From Ruminococcus flavefaciens AE3010 (GTDB taxonomy: Bacteria; Bacillota; Clostridia; Oscillospirales; Ruminococcaceae), in NCBI RefSeq assembly GCF_000526795.1, contig NZ_JAGT01000001.1, positions 2,896,501-2,960,500 of the forward strand: a stretch of 64,000 bases of DNA, in the 5' to 3' direction. The translations under genes were made by a program, and so were the position numbers. Shown one piece after another: positions 31,563 to 41,215 of the stretch (positions are counted from its first letter, which is position 1; each line of letters starts with the position of its first letter). The notes under the pieces were generated by a model. That model searched no databases, was not told where the DNA came from, and saw only the letters and a program-made list of their open reading frames with translations.

Positions 31563-32828
31563 ATGAGATTTTCCAAGTCGGAAGGCAGCTTCATGGTCAA
31601 GGCTCTGAGAAACGTTGTCCTTGTGCTGCTTCTGATAGTTTTTATCAGCATAGTTTATAATTTCCGCAACAGAGAGAGCAATACCGTCTCGGCTCTTATG
31701 GCTTCGTCACTGTCCTCAAAGGAGTACAAGGGCGTTTTCATCAGAGATGAAGAGATAATCCTCTACAGCGGCAACGGCGTCCTCAGCTATAATGTCTCGG
31801 ACGGAGGCAAGGTGGGAAGCGGTACTGTTATCGCAGAAGCCTATCCCTCAGACGAACAGCTCAGCATCAAGCGCCAGAAGGCTATGCTCCGGAAGGAACT
31901 CAATATCCTGGAGAAAATCCAGAATCCGGGTACACTGGAATCTGCTCAGCCTGCAAGCATCTCGGAGAAGATAGACGAGAGCTACAGGAGCCTTATCTAC
32001 TACAGGGATATGGGGGATTACGAAAGCCTTGACACAGTAAAGGACGATCTCCTTGTGCAGCTCAGTACCTATCAGATAATGACAGAAGAGGTACAGAGCT
32101 TCAGCCAGAAGATATCCGATATAAAATCAGAGATCGACAAGCTCGAAGCAAAGACGCTTGCTTCCGGTGAGACCATAAAAGCTCAGAGATCAGCTTATTT
32201 TGCAAGCTATATCGACGGCTATGAGGAAGAGCTCAGCAGCAGATCACTGGCAAAGCTCACCTGCGACGAGATCGAGGGGATCACTGATAAGAAATCAACA
32301 GCACCAAATGTCGTCGGAAAGCTTATCGACGGCTACGGCTGGTATCTTGCCGTTGTTGCTGACAACTCCAAAAAGGAGTATGAGATCGGTGAGGAGATAA
32401 TGCTTAGATTTGATTCCTCTGCCGAGAGCTACCCTGCTGTTATTTACGATATACGTGACGAAAAGTCCGACAGGAGCCTTATCATCATCTCATGCAGCAA
32501 GTTCAATTACGAGCTTGTTCAGCACAGAGCCGAGATAGTTGAGCTCATAAAGGACGAGGTCGAGGGGCTTAAAGTTCCCCGTGAGGCTATCCGCTTTGCC
32601 GATATCAAGGAGAAGTATACCGACGATAACGGAACGGAGCACGAAAAGGTGACTACCAGAAAGGGTGTATATATCCGTAAGGGCGAACAGGTGCTCTTCA
32701 AAAAGATAGATGTAAAGTTTGAGGGAAGCGATTACGTTCTCTCGGCAGTACATCCCGAAAGCGAGTACCTTGCGCTTTACGATGATATTATGTTAGAGGG
32801 AGTCGATAAGGATGACGAAGAAGAATGA
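31563..32828 (+). CDS. HlyD-like membrane-anchored protein
   Basis: 421 residues. A short basic N-terminus and one membrane segment (about 15-33) are followed by an outside region. A lipoyl/biotinyl-like block with VIAEAYPSDEQLSI lies near residues 75-105, a helical hairpin region (coiled coil) at about 105-235, and a C-terminal beta-barrel part after that. This matches the HlyD-like adaptor-type proteins usually encoded upstream of yggS-sepF in Clostridia. No transporter partner is nearby, so a role in envelope or division assembly rather than export is likely but unproven. It overlaps yggS by 17 bases. Confidence 0.8.
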   Translation: MRFSKSEGSFMVKALRNVVLVLLLIVFISIVYNFRNRESNTVSALMASSLSSKEYKGVFIRDEEIILYSGNGVLSYNVSDGGKVGSGTVIAEAYPSDEQLSIKRQKAMLRKELNILEKIQNPGTLESAQPASISEKIDESYRSLIYYRDMGDYESLDTVKDDLLVQLSTYQIMTEEVQSFSQKISDIKSEIDKLEAKTLASGETIKAQRSAYFASYIDGYEEELSSRSLAKLTCDEIEGITDKKSTAPNVVGKLIDGYGWYLAVVADNSKKEYEIGEEIMLRFDSSAESYPAVIYDIRDEKSDRSLIIISCSKFNYELVQHRAEIVELIKDEVEGLKVPREAIRFADIKEKYTDDNGTEHEKVTTRKGVYIRKGEQVLFKKIDVKFEGSDYVLSAVHPESEYLALYDDIMLEGVDKDDEEE

Positions 32829-33507
32829 TCTCGCTTATATCGACGAGAACCTGCGCATAATAAGAGAGAGGTGCGCCGAAGCAAAGGACAGGTTCCGAAG
32901 CTCCGACGATAATATCCGCATAATGGCGGTCACAAAGACCGTTGCTCCCGAGGCTATAAATCATGCAGTGGAGCTGGGGATAGACCTTCTCGGTGAAAAC
33001 AGGGTGCAGGAGTACCTTTCAAAGGCCGACTTCTATGACAAGTCTGCCGAGGTGCAGTTTATTGGACATTTACAGACCAACAAGGTCAAATATATCATAA
33101 ATTCCGTAAGCATGATACAATCCGTTGACAGCCTGAAGCTGGGTCAGGAGATAAGCCGTCTCGCCGTTAAGAACGGTAAGGTAATGGATATCCTCTGCGA
33201 GGTAAATATAGGCGGCGAGGACTCCAAGAGCGGAGTCGCTCCAAGCGGACTTAAAGAGCTTATGGACGGGCTCTCGGAGCTCGAAGGCATACGTATAAGA
33301 GGACTTATGACTATCCCGCCGCCATCTGACAGCGATGTATTCCTCGGACGAATGAAGGAGCTCTATGAAAAGATCTCCTCAGAGTATCAGGGAATGGACA
33401 CGCTCTCAATGGGCATGACCCACGATTACGCTGAAGCCATAAAGTACGGCTCAACACTGGTGCGTATCGGCACAGGGCTTTTCGGCGCAAGAGACTATTC
33501 AAAGTAA
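32812..33507 (+). CDS. yggS: YggS/YlmE family pyridoxal-phosphate homeostasis protein
   Basis: PLP-binding protein with an alanine-racemase-like TIM barrel and no known catalytic activity; it regulates free PLP. The PLP lysine is in MAVTKTV. FIGHLQTNKVKYI, SVDSLKLGQEI, MGMTHDYAEAI and VRIGTGLFGARDY are family blocks. The length of 231 residues is normal. It is encoded next to sepF in many Bacillota and overlaps the gene before it, so it is in the division operon. Confidence 0.95.
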   Translation: MTKKNDLAYIDENLRIIRERCAEAKDRFRSSDDNIRIMAVTKTVAPEAINHAVELGIDLLGENRVQEYLSKADFYDKSAEVQFIGHLQTNKVKYIINSVSMIQSVDSLKLGQEISRLAVKNGKVMDILCEVNIGGEDSKSGVAPSGLKELMDGLSELEGIRIRGLMTIPPPSDSDVFLGRMKELYEKISSEYQGMDTLSMGMTHDYAEAIKYGSTLVRIGTGLFGARDYSK

Positions 33508-33602
33508 CTCGCAGCGGAATGCTGAGAATCAACACGGGATACTCCGCATTGATCCTGTGAAGAGATATAAAAAAACAAATAATGCGGAGAAGGAGTATTA
33601 AG

Positions 33603-34079
33603 ATGAAACTTTTTGACGGTATTAAGGATTTTTTCTTTGCTGCAGATGATGATGACTTTGAAGCTGATGTTCCCGTTCGTCACGAGCGTGAGCGCGGCGG
33701 TTTCCAGCCTTCAGACCAGGAAGATGCTCCCGTGAACGAGGGTGCTCCCAGCGGTCTTGGCGGCGGCAGAAGAAACAAAGTCGTTAATATACAGACAACC
33801 GCACAGCTTCAGGTGGTACTGGTAAAGCCTTCTGCTTTTACAGACGCTAAGCAGATCGCCGACCACCTCATTGCCAAGAAAACAGTAGTTCTCAATCTCG
33901 AGACAGCTTCTCCCGAGAACAAGAGAAGAATAATCGACTTCCTCGTAGGCGTTGCCTATGCAAACGGCGGAAGCCTCAAGCCCGTAGCTAACCTTACCTA
34001 CATCATTACTCCTTATAATGTAGGCTTCATCGGTGAAGACTTAGTAGGCGAGCTGGAGAACAACGGCGTATTCATCTGA
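33603..34079 (+). CDS. sepF: Cell division protein SepF
   Basis: Binds FtsZ and the membrane and helps assemble the septum. The N-terminal helix MKLFDGIKDFFF is the membrane anchor. A variable acidic and Gly-rich linker follows (about 18-65). The conserved C-terminal domain starts at about 70 (VVLVKPSAFTDAKQIADHL and RRIIDFLVGVAYANGG). The start at 33603 has AAGGAG upstream; a longer frame from 33582 has no ribosome site. The TGATG overlap with ylmH couples the two genes. Confidence 0.95.
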   Translation: MKLFDGIKDFFFAADDDDFEADVPVRHERERGGFQPSDQEDAPVNEGAPSGLGGGRRNKVVNIQTTAQLQVVLVKPSAFTDAKQIADHLIAKKTVVLNLETASPENKRRIIDFLVGVAYANGGSLKPVANLTYIITPYNVGFIGEDLVGELENNGVFI

Positions 34080-34837
34080 TGAACGAGCCGTCGGATAAGC
34101 TCTTTACCGCAAGGCTTGCGGACATGGTGTCTCAGTGCGAAAGGGACGGAGCTGCTGTATTTTCGGCGTTTTTCGACGAAAGACAGTGCGCCGAGGCTGA
34201 GGCGTGGTGCGCAAGGAATTCAGGCGGTCTGAGGTACAGGCTCTGGGGCGGCTACGAGGACGCAAGACGGAAAATGCTTGCGGTCTATCCCGATTACTGC
34301 GAGGACTATGTGGAGGAGGAGTACCCCTTTGTGTGTCTCACCTTTACCTATCGCAGAGAGGACAAGCTCACCCACAGGGATTTCCTCGGCAGCTTCATGG
34401 CTTTGCAGCTAAAACGCGAGATATGCGGAGATATAGTTGTCTCGGAGGGCATCACTCAGGCTTTTGTGACTGAGGTGGCTGCAAGGAGCATAACCTCTGC
34501 GGTCTCAAAGATCGGCAGAGTGGGCGTGAAGATCGCCGACGACAAGCCCTTTGAGCTGGAAAACGCTCAGAAATTCCAAACCATAAGCGGTACGGTGGCT
34601 TCGCTGCGGCTGGACTGCGTTGTGGGACTTGCCGCTCATCTGAGCCGCGAAAAGGCGGCTGCGCTTATCCGTTCAGATAAGGCAGAGGTCAATCATCTGC
34701 CTGTTTCATCTGTCTCCTACGAACTCAGGGGCGGAGATATATTGTCAATTAGGGGAATCGGAAGATTTGTACTTTCAGAAATAAACGGCTCTACTAAAAA
34801 GGGACGCATACACATTGATCTAAAAAAATATATTTAG
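34079..34837 (+). CDS. ylmH: S4-domain RNA-binding protein YlmH
   Basis: 252 residues. An N-terminal alpha/beta region contains LTHRDFLGSFMALQLKREICGDI, and a C-terminal S4 domain (about 180-245) contains LSREKAAALIRSDKAEVNH. YlmH is conserved in the sepF-divIVA cluster and has been linked to ribosome quality control in B. subtilis. It overlaps the sepF stop by one base and is followed 11 bases later by divIVA. Confidence 0.93.
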   Translation: MNEPSDKLFTARLADMVSQCERDGAAVFSAFFDERQCAEAEAWCARNSGGLRYRLWGGYEDARRKMLAVYPDYCEDYVEEEYPFVCLTFTYRREDKLTHRDFLGSFMALQLKREICGDIVVSEGITQAFVTEVAARSITSAVSKIGRVGVKIADDKPFELENAQKFQTISGTVASLRLDCVVGLAAHLSREKAAALIRSDKAEVNHLPVSSVSYELRGGDILSIRGIGRFVLSEINGSTKKGRIHIDLKKYI

Positions 34838-34848
34838 AGGTGAATGAA

Positions 34849-35418
34849 ATGATAACTTCAAAGGACGTCAGAAATAAGAGATTTGAAAAGGCAGCTTTCG
34901 GCTACAAGCAGGAGGAGATCGACGAATTCCTCTCACAGCTGGAGGCAGAGCTTGACGAAATGGAGCGTGAGCGCTCAGAGGCTAACAGCAAGATCCAGGT
35001 GCTCGCAGATAAGGTAAGAGAGTATATGAGAGACGAGGACGCTCTCAAGGACGCTCTTCTCGGCGCGCAGAAGCAGGGACATCAGGTGCTCAACGACGCT
35101 AACGAAAAGGCTGAGCAGATAATCGCAGAGGCTAAGGAAAAGGCTGCTGCTCTCGAGGACGAGGCTGTACGCCAGCACGCTGAGGCTATGGAAAAGAACC
35201 GCGAGGAGATCGCTAAGGAAAAGGAAGCTCTCATCGAGGCTCAGCAGCAGGTAGCAGACTTCAAGAAGAGCCTGTTCGATATGTATAAGAGCCACCTTGA
35301 GCTCATCTCATCTATGCCTGAGACATTCGATAACGAGGCTGAGGAAGCCGAGGAAGAGGAGAAGGCTGAGACAGCTGAGGAGATCGCTGCTGCTGTAGCT
35401 GCAGAGGTCGAGGAATAA
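34849..35418 (+). CDS. divIVA: DivIVA cell-pole and septum protein
   Basis: Coiled-coil protein that senses curved membrane at septa and poles. The N-terminal membrane-binding block reads MITSKDVRNKRFEKAAFGYK, and EEIDEFLSQLEAEL continues into the first coil. A long Glu/Lys/Ala-rich coiled coil fills residues 30-150, with an acidic C-terminal tail. The start ATG at 34849 follows AGAGGTGA. The length of 189 residues is normal. It ends the yggS-sepF-ylmH-divIVA cluster; ileS follows as in Bacillus. Confidence 0.95.
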   Translation: MITSKDVRNKRFEKAAFGYKQEEIDEFLSQLEAELDEMERERSEANSKIQVLADKVREYMRDEDALKDALLGAQKQGHQVLNDANEKAEQIIAEAKEKAAALEDEAVRQHAEAMEKNREEIAKEKEALIEAQQQVADFKKSLFDMYKSHLELISSMPETFDNEAEEAEEEEKAETAEEIAAAVAAEVEE

Positions 35419-35480
35419 TCAACAATTAAAAAGATCGAAAGGAGGATCCCTCTGAGCTTTTGAAAGGGGGATCGGATAGT

Positions 35481-38258
35481 ATGGCACAGGATTATAACAG
35501 TACTCTTAATTTACCGCAGACAGAATTTCCCATGCGCGGAAATCTGCCTAAGAGAGAGCCTGAAACTCTCAAGAAATGGGAAGATGAAAGACTCTACTAC
35601 AAGATGGTAGAGAAGAACAAGGGCAAGCCCTCTTATATTCTCCATGACGGACCTCCCTATGCAAACGGCGAGATCCACCTTGGTCATGCTCTTAACAAGT
35701 CCCTGAAGGATTTCATTGTTAAGTACAAGAATATGAACGGATTCTGTGCTCCTTACGTTCCCGGCTGGGACACTCACGGACTTCCTATCGAGCTGAAAGC
35801 CATGAAGGCTATCGGTGTTGAGAACGGCGCTATCCCTGCGGTAGATCTGAGAAAGCACTGCCGTGAATACGCTATGACACAGGTCGCAAACCAGATGAAG
35901 GGCTTCAAGAGACTGGGCTCACTGGGCGACTATGACTATCCTTACCTCACGCTTCGCCCCGAGTACGAGGCAAAGCAGGTCGAGGTATTCGGCTCAATGG
36001 TAAAGAAGGGCTATATGTACAAGGGCTTAAAGCCTGTTTACTGGTGCCCTGACTGTAATACAGCTCTTGCAGAGGCTGAGATAGAGTATTCCAACGATCC
36101 ATGCTATTCTATTTATGTCAAGTTCAACGTTACTGATGATAAGGGTATCTTCAAGGGACTGGGACTTGACCTTTCAAAGATATATTTCGTTATCTGGACA
36201 ACTACTACATGGACTATCCCGGGCAACCTTGCTATATGCCTTGGTCCCGAGTACAACTACACTCTCGTTCACGTAGGCGACGAGTATTACGTAATGGCTG
36301 AGGAGCTCGTAAAGACCACTATGGAGACTGCGGGTATCACTGAGTATACCACAGAGCATATCTTCACAGGCGCTGAGCTTGAGGGCATGAAGACAAAGCA
36401 CCCACTTTACGACCGTCTGTCACCTGTCATCGTAGGCGACCACGTTACTCTCGAAAGCGGTACAGGCTGCGTACATACAGCTCCCGGCTACGGTGTCGAG
36501 GACTTTGAGGTATGCAAGAACTACGACGATATCGGTATCATCGTATGTGTTGACTCAAAGGGCAAGCAGACTGCTGAGGCTGGCGAGTTCGAGGGCATGG
36601 ACACTGACGAGGCTAACAAGGCTATCGCTGCAAAGCTCACAGAGCTTGGCGCTATGCTGGCTACACAGAAGATCGTCCACCAGTACCCGCACTGCTGGAG
36701 ATGTAACAGTCCTATCATATACAGAGCTACAGAGCAGTGGTTCTGCTCCGTAAACGGCTTCAAGGACGAGGCTATCAAGGCTATCGAGTCTGTACAGTGG
36801 ATACCTGAGTGGGGCGAGGACCGCATCAAGGGCATGGTCCGCGACAGAAGCGACTGGTGTATCTCCCGTCAGAGAACATGGGGCGTTCCCATACCTGTTG
36901 TTTACTGTAAGGAATGCGGCAAGCCAATATGCAATGACGAGACTATCAAGGCTATCTCCGAGCTCTTCCGCAAGGAGGGCAGCGATTCATGGTGGACTAA
37001 GGATACAAGCGAGTTCATTCCCGCAAGCGTCAAGTGCGAATGCGGCTGCGGCGAATTCACCAAGGAATATGACATCATGGACGTATGGTTCGACAGCGGT
37101 GTATCACACACATCTGTAATGGAGGGCAAGGACTTCCCGAGCCTTACATGGCCTGCCGACCTCTATCTTGAGGGCGCTGACCAGTACAGAGGCTGGTTCC
37201 AGTCATCACTCCTTACTTCCGTTGTATACAAGGGACAGTCTCCTTACAAGGCAGTCTGCACACACGGCTGGGTAGTTGACGGCGAGGGCAAGGCAATGCA
37301 CAAGTCTCTCGGCAACGGTATCGACCCAAGCGAGATAACAGAGCAGTACGGTGCCGATATTCTACGTCTTTGGGCAGCTTCTTCTGACTATCACAGCGAT
37401 ATCCGTATCTCAAAGCCAATCCTCGGACAGCTTTCAGATGCTTACAAGAAGATAAGAAACACAGCTCGTTTCATACTGGGTAATCTCGGCAACGGCGCAG
37501 GCTTCGATCCCGATAAGGACTGCGTATCCGACGACCAGCTCACAGAGCTTGACAAGTGGGCTCTTATGAAGCTTGACGACCTCATCGCAAAGATGAAGGA
37601 GGGCTACGACGCATTCGATTTCCATATCGCACTGCACGCACTCCACAACTTCTGTGTAATAGATATGTCCAACTTCTATCTTGACATAATCAAGGACAGA
37701 CTTTACTGCGAGAAGGAGGATTCAGTTCTCCGCCGCGCAGCTCAGACGGCAATGTACCGCATAATCAGTGCGATGACAAGACTTGCCGCACCTATCATTT
37801 CATTCACAGCCGAGGAGATATGGCAGTTCATGCCCCACTCCGCAGGCGACGACAGAGAGAGCGTATTCCTCAATCAGATGCCCGAGAAGAGCGGCATAGA
37901 GTTCACCGCAGACTTCAAGGACAAGTGGGGTTTCATCTACAATACACGTCTCGGAGCTAACAAGGCTCTTGAGGACGCAAGAAACGAAAAGACTATCGGT
38001 AAGTCGCTGGAGGCTAAGATCATCATCAAGAGCAGCGACGCCGACTATGACAGATATGTTTCCCTTGCAGACCAGCTCAAGGATATCCTCATCGTATCAG
38101 GCGTTGAGGTTGAAAAGAGCGGTGCCGAGACTACATTCGAGGTAGCTAAGGCAGAGGGTGAAAAGTGCGAGCGCTGCTGGTGCTTCAGCAAATACGTGGG
38201 CACAAACCACGATCACCCCACACTCTGTGAGAGATGCGCCATCGCTGTTGAAGCTTAA
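35481..38258 (+). CDS. ileS: Isoleucyl-tRNA synthetase
   Basis: Class I synthetase that charges tRNA-Ile. The HIGH motif appears in PYANGEIHLGHALNK. An editing domain occupies about residues 200-390. The KMSKS motif takes the variant MHKSLGN, which is common in clostridial IleS. A C-terminal zinc ribbon has CERCWCF and CERC. The length of about 925 residues is typical of the bacterial zinc-containing type. The start ATG at 35481 has AAGGGGG upstream. No T-box leader fits in the 62 bases after divIVA. It is monocistronic or ends the division operon. Confidence 0.97.
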   Translation: MAQDYNSTLNLPQTEFPMRGNLPKREPETLKKWEDERLYYKMVEKNKGKPSYILHDGPPYANGEIHLGHALNKSLKDFIVKYKNMNGFCAPYVPGWDTHGLPIELKAMKAIGVENGAIPAVDLRKHCREYAMTQVANQMKGFKRLGSLGDYDYPYLTLRPEYEAKQVEVFGSMVKKGYMYKGLKPVYWCPDCNTALAEAEIEYSNDPCYSIYVKFNVTDDKGIFKGLGLDLSKIYFVIWTTTTWTIPGNLAICLGPEYNYTLVHVGDEYYVMAEELVKTTMETAGITEYTTEHIFTGAELEGMKTKHPLYDRLSPVIVGDHVTLESGTGCVHTAPGYGVEDFEVCKNYDDIGIIVCVDSKGKQTAEAGEFEGMDTDEANKAIAAKLTELGAMLATQKIVHQYPHCWRCNSPIIYRATEQWFCSVNGFKDEAIKAIESVQWIPEWGEDRIKGMVRDRSDWCISRQRTWGVPIPVVYCKECGKPICNDETIKAISELFRKEGSDSWWTKDTSEFIPASVKCECGCGEFTKEYDIMDVWFDSGVSHTSVMEGKDFPSLTWPADLYLEGADQYRGWFQSSLLTSVVYKGQSPYKAVCTHGWVVDGEGKAMHKSLGNGIDPSEITEQYGADILRLWAASSDYHSDIRISKPILGQLSDAYKKIRNTARFILGNLGNGAGFDPDKDCVSDDQLTELDKWALMKLDDLIAKMKEGYDAFDFHIALHALHNFCVIDMSNFYLDIIKDRLYCEKEDSVLRRAAQTAMYRIISAMTRLAAPIISFTAEEIWQFMPHSAGDDRESVFLNQMPEKSGIEFTADFKDKWGFIYNTRLGANKALEDARNEKTIGKSLEAKIIIKSSDADYDRYVSLADQLKDILIVSGVEVEKSGAETTFEVAKAEGEKCERCWCFSKYVGTNHDHPTLCERCAIAVEA

Positions 38259-38420
38259 TGATTTAAAGTGCCTCGCACATACGCAAACTAAAGTTTGCTC
38301 CGTGCTGATCGGCAAATAGCAAATGCCAAAAGTTTTTGTCGTTTGCTGTAATCTGTACTATATTGATATTGCCTGTCGGCTTTTTGGGTCGGCAGGCAGT
38401 CTTATTGAAAGGATACACAC
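38259..38420 (+). other. Gap with hairpins between ileS and lspA
   Basis: Holds GCAAACTAAAGTTTGC (38283-38298) and a 10-bp stem with wobble pairs (GCCTGTCGGC...GTCGGCAGGC, about 38372-38398). Neither is followed by a clear T-run. No gene is seen. Confidence 0.5.
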
Positions 38421-38939
38421 TTGTTGATAATACTTGCTTTGCTGGCGGCTGTTTTTGTAGGAGCTGACCAGCTCGTGAAATACTGGGCGATACATGAGCT
38501 CAAACCCGTGGGCACTATGGACTTTATCCATATCGGCGGCTTCAAGATATTCGACCTGACCTATCTTGAAAATGACGGTGCTATCTTCGGCAGTATGTCG
38601 GGACAGCGCTGGTTCCTCATAGGCTTCACAAGCCTTGTGGTGCTGGGCGGCATAGTCTTCCTTTTTAAGGCATATCGCCGTTCCAAGTTCCTTGCTACTG
38701 CAATAACACTGTTCATTGCAGGCGGTATCGGCAACCTTATAGACCGTTTCCGTTTTGCCTATGTGGTGGATATGTTTGAGTTCAAGCCTTTCAGATTTGC
38801 TATTTTCAACGTGGCTGATATCTGCGTGACCTTTGCTTTCATTATGCTCATATGGTATGCACTTTTCATCGAACCCAAGATCGAAAAGGCTAAAAAAGCG
38901 GAAAAAGCAGAGCAGGAAAAGGCGGACGAAAATGAATGA
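38421..38939 (+). CDS. lspA: Lipoprotein signal peptidase
   Basis: Membrane aspartic protease that cleaves prolipoproteins such as those found elsewhere in this window. Four hydrophobic segments are visible. The catalytic aspartates are in GGIGNLIDRF and FNVADICV, where the usual ADS is ADI. A charged Lys/Glu/Ala tail of about 20 residues ends the protein. The start is TTG at 38421, with AAAGGA 8 bases upstream. It overlaps the pseudouridine synthase gene by 8 bases, the usual lspA-rluD pair of Bacillota. Confidence 0.95.
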   Translation: MLIILALLAAVFVGADQLVKYWAIHELKPVGTMDFIHIGGFKIFDLTYLENDGAIFGSMSGQRWFLIGFTSLVVLGGIVFLFKAYRRSKFLATAITLFIAGGIGNLIDRFRFAYVVDMFEFKPFRFAIFNVADICVTFAFIMLIWYALFIEPKIEKAKKAEKAEQEKADENE

Positions 38940-39846
38940 GCAGGTTATCCTGACAGCTTCTGCCGATGACAAGGGGAGCCGTATCGATAAGTATATTTCG
39001 GACAATATTGCTGAGCTGACACGCTCTGCGGTACAGGGGCTTATAGAAAAGGGACTTGTCCTTGCGGAAGGAAAGGCTGTAAGCAAGAACTACAAGCTCA
39101 GAGGCGGCGAGGAGATATCTGTAGAGATACCCGAGCCCGAGCCAATGGACGCTGTACCCGAGGCTATACCGCTGGATATCGTCTATGAGGACGACGACCT
39201 GCTGGTAGTCAACAAGCCCAAGGGCATGGTCGTACACCCTGCTCATGGGAATTATACGGGTACCCTTGTAAACGCGCTCCTGCATCACTGCGGAGACAGT
39301 CTTTCGGGCATTAACGGCGTTATCCGTCCGGGAATAGTACACCGTATCGACAAGAATACCAGCGGACTTCTCATAGTTGCAAAGAACGACGCTTCTCATT
39401 TAAAGCTTGCGGAGCAGATAAAGGAGCACAGCTTCACCCGTGAGTACGAAGCAGTAGCCTGCGGCTATTTCAAGGATACCGAGGGCACTGTGGACGCTCC
39501 TATCGGACGGCATAAGACCGACCGCAAGAAAATGTGCGTGACCACTGAGAACTCCCGAAATGCTGTTACTCATTACAGCGTCATAAAGCAGTATGGCGGC
39601 TACGCCCATGTGAGACTTCGCCTTGAAACGGGACGCACTCACCAGATACGTGTTCACCTCAGCTATATCGGGCACCCCGTCCTCGGGGACGATGTTTACG
39701 GAAAGCCATACAAGGGCATAGAGGGACAGTGCCTCCACGCTCGAAAAATAGGCTTTATACATCCCGCAACAGGGGAGTATATGGAGTTCGTAAGCGACCT
39801 GCCCGACTACTTTGTATCCATACTTGCAAAGCTTGAAAAGATGTAG
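38932..39846 (+). CDS. RluA/RluD-family pseudouridine synthase
   Basis: 304 residues. An N-terminal S4 RNA-binding domain covers about 15-75, followed by the catalytic domain with HRIDKNTSGLLIVAKND, where Asp is the catalytic residue. RLETGRTHQIRVHL and HARKIGFIHP are family blocks. The start ATG at 38932 lies inside the end of lspA. It is of the large-subunit rRNA type (RluD/YlyB), but the exact target uridines cannot be told from sequence. Confidence 0.93.
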   Translation: MNEQVILTASADDKGSRIDKYISDNIAELTRSAVQGLIEKGLVLAEGKAVSKNYKLRGGEEISVEIPEPEPMDAVPEAIPLDIVYEDDDLLVVNKPKGMVVHPAHGNYTGTLVNALLHHCGDSLSGINGVIRPGIVHRIDKNTSGLLIVAKNDASHLKLAEQIKEHSFTREYEAVACGYFKDTEGTVDAPIGRHKTDRKKMCVTTENSRNAVTHYSVIKQYGGYAHVRLRLETGRTHQIRVHLSYIGHPVLGDDVYGKPYKGIEGQCLHARKIGFIHPATGEYMEFVSDLPDYFVSILAKLEKM

Positions 39847-39857
39847 GAGGCATATCC

Positions 39858-40676
39858 TTGTTTGAAGATATATCGAAAGTTGTCCTGCTCAGCGACATGG
39901 ACGGCACTCTTCTCAACACCAAAAAGGAGATAACCGACACGGACAGAGCTGCCATTGAACGGTTCACGGCTATGGGCGGACGCTTTACCGTTGCAACGGG
40001 ACGTACTATCCAGTCCTTTGACCAGTTCCGCACGGTGCTGGGAATGAAATACCCCATAATCATGTACAACGGAGCGGCTATCCACGACTATGAGCTTGGT
40101 AAAACGCTCTACACCCACCCGCTTCCACTTGAAGCAAAGGCTTACACGGCGGAGCTTTTAGAGCTCATGCCGCAGGCAGGTGGAGAGGTGCTGAAAACAG
40201 AGGGCACTTACGTTTTCAGCAATACAGACTACCAGCAGCTCCATACGAAGCTGTGCGGTATAGTGCCAAATTACGCGGAGCTCAGCGACATTGAGGACGG
40301 CGGCTGGCTTAAAGTCCTGTTTTCACTGTCACCCGAGGACGTAGACTATATGGAGCTCCTTGTGAAAAAGCTGCGCTTTGAGGGCGTGGATTTCGTAAAG
40401 TCCTCGGAGATATTCCTTGAAATGCTCCCCAAGGGAGTAAGCAAGGGCTCGGCTCTTGCACAGTATCGCAGGCTCGGCGGCATGGAGGGCTGTACCTTCG
40501 TGTCCATAGGCGACTTCGACAACGATATAGAGATGATAGTCGAAGCCGATGTGGGAGCTTGTCCCGCCAACGCGGAGGATTCAGTAAAAGCAAAGGCGGA
40601 TCTTGTACTCTCACGCACCAACGACGAGGGCGCTGTAGCAGAGCTTATAGACTACATAATCGAAAGGTGCAAATAG
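39858..40676 (+). CDS. HAD-superfamily Cof-type phosphatase
   Basis: 272 residues. Motif I is LLSDMDGTLLNTK, motif II is TVATGR, and motif IV is in SIGDFDNDIEMI, with a C2-type cap domain between (about 85-195). Cof-type HAD enzymes act on sugar phosphates, FMN or PLP; the substrate here is unknown. The start is TTG at 39858, with AGGAGG upstream. It follows the pseudouridine synthase by 11 bases. Confidence 0.9.
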   Translation: MFEDISKVVLLSDMDGTLLNTKKEITDTDRAAIERFTAMGGRFTVATGRTIQSFDQFRTVLGMKYPIIMYNGAAIHDYELGKTLYTHPLPLEAKAYTAELLELMPQAGGEVLKTEGTYVFSNTDYQQLHTKLCGIVPNYAELSDIEDGGWLKVLFSLSPEDVDYMELLVKKLRFEGVDFVKSSEIFLEMLPKGVSKGSALAQYRRLGGMEGCTFVSIGDFDNDIEMIVEADVGACPANAEDSVKAKADLVLSRTNDEGAVAELIDYIIERCK

Positions 40677-40683
40677 TAGAACA

Positions 40684-41007
40684 ATGAAAAAGAAGGCGGC
40701 AATAACGGTATACATAGTCGCAGTACTCATAGTACTGGGACTTCTGGGGCTGCTCATATACAGCAGCGTCAGCGGCGGAAGCTCAGACTCCGCTGCAAGC
40801 TTTACTCTCAGCGATGTTGTCACACTGGCACTTGCAGTATTCGCAATACCCATGTGGATAGCGTCATTTTGCCTGATGAAGGCACTGAGACTAAGGGGGA
40901 CTCTCCACGAAAGACAGAATAAGATGCTTATATCGCTTCCTGCGGTAGCATGCACAGGGTTCTCAATTTTTTATATCATCGTACTTATAATGATAGCTTT
41001 CAGATGA
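40684..41007 (+). CDS. Small membrane protein
   Basis: 107 residues, family not recognised. There are three hydrophobic segments at about 5-27, 40-60 and 77-103. The short loop between the first two is Ser/Gly-rich (SVSGGSSDSAAS). It lies 7 bases after the HAD phosphatase gene, with a weak ribosome site, so it is probably the last gene of that operon. Confidence 0.65.
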   Translation: MKKKAAITVYIVAVLIVLGLLGLLIYSSVSGGSSDSAASFTLSDVVTLALAVFAIPMWIASFCLMKALRLRGTLHERQNKMLISLPAVACTGFSIFYIIVLIMIAFR

Positions 41008-41044
41008 TGGACATAATAATTTTACATTTATCGCAAAAAATGTG

Positions 41045-41073
41045 TTGCATTCAGCCATTTTTTGCGGTATAAT
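41045..41073 (+). promoter_or_regulatory. Sigma-A promoter of transketolase genes
   Basis: TTGCAT (41045-41050) and TATAAT (41068-41073) have a 17-base spacer. The leader of about 135 bases contains a GC-rich repeat fragment (GGGGCGGGCGG...CCCGCCC, about 41094-41150). Confidence 0.85.
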
Positions 41074-41215
41074 AAGTGTGTAGCTAATGTTGCAGGGGCG
41101 GGCGGCTGTCTGAATAATTTATTATTAGGGGGCGACCGAGTCACCCGCCCACTGCTGTCAAAAAATAATAATCATGTAAAAAGCGGCTTATGCCGTTAAA
41201 TTTTTGGAGGTCACT

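Noticed and set aside
35419..35480. T-box riboswitch before ileS
   Set aside because: Only 62 bases separate divIVA and ileS, with no T-box sequence or specifier stem.
37270..37320. Defective KMSKS motif in IleS
   Set aside because: MHKSLGN is a usual clostridial variant, not a defect.
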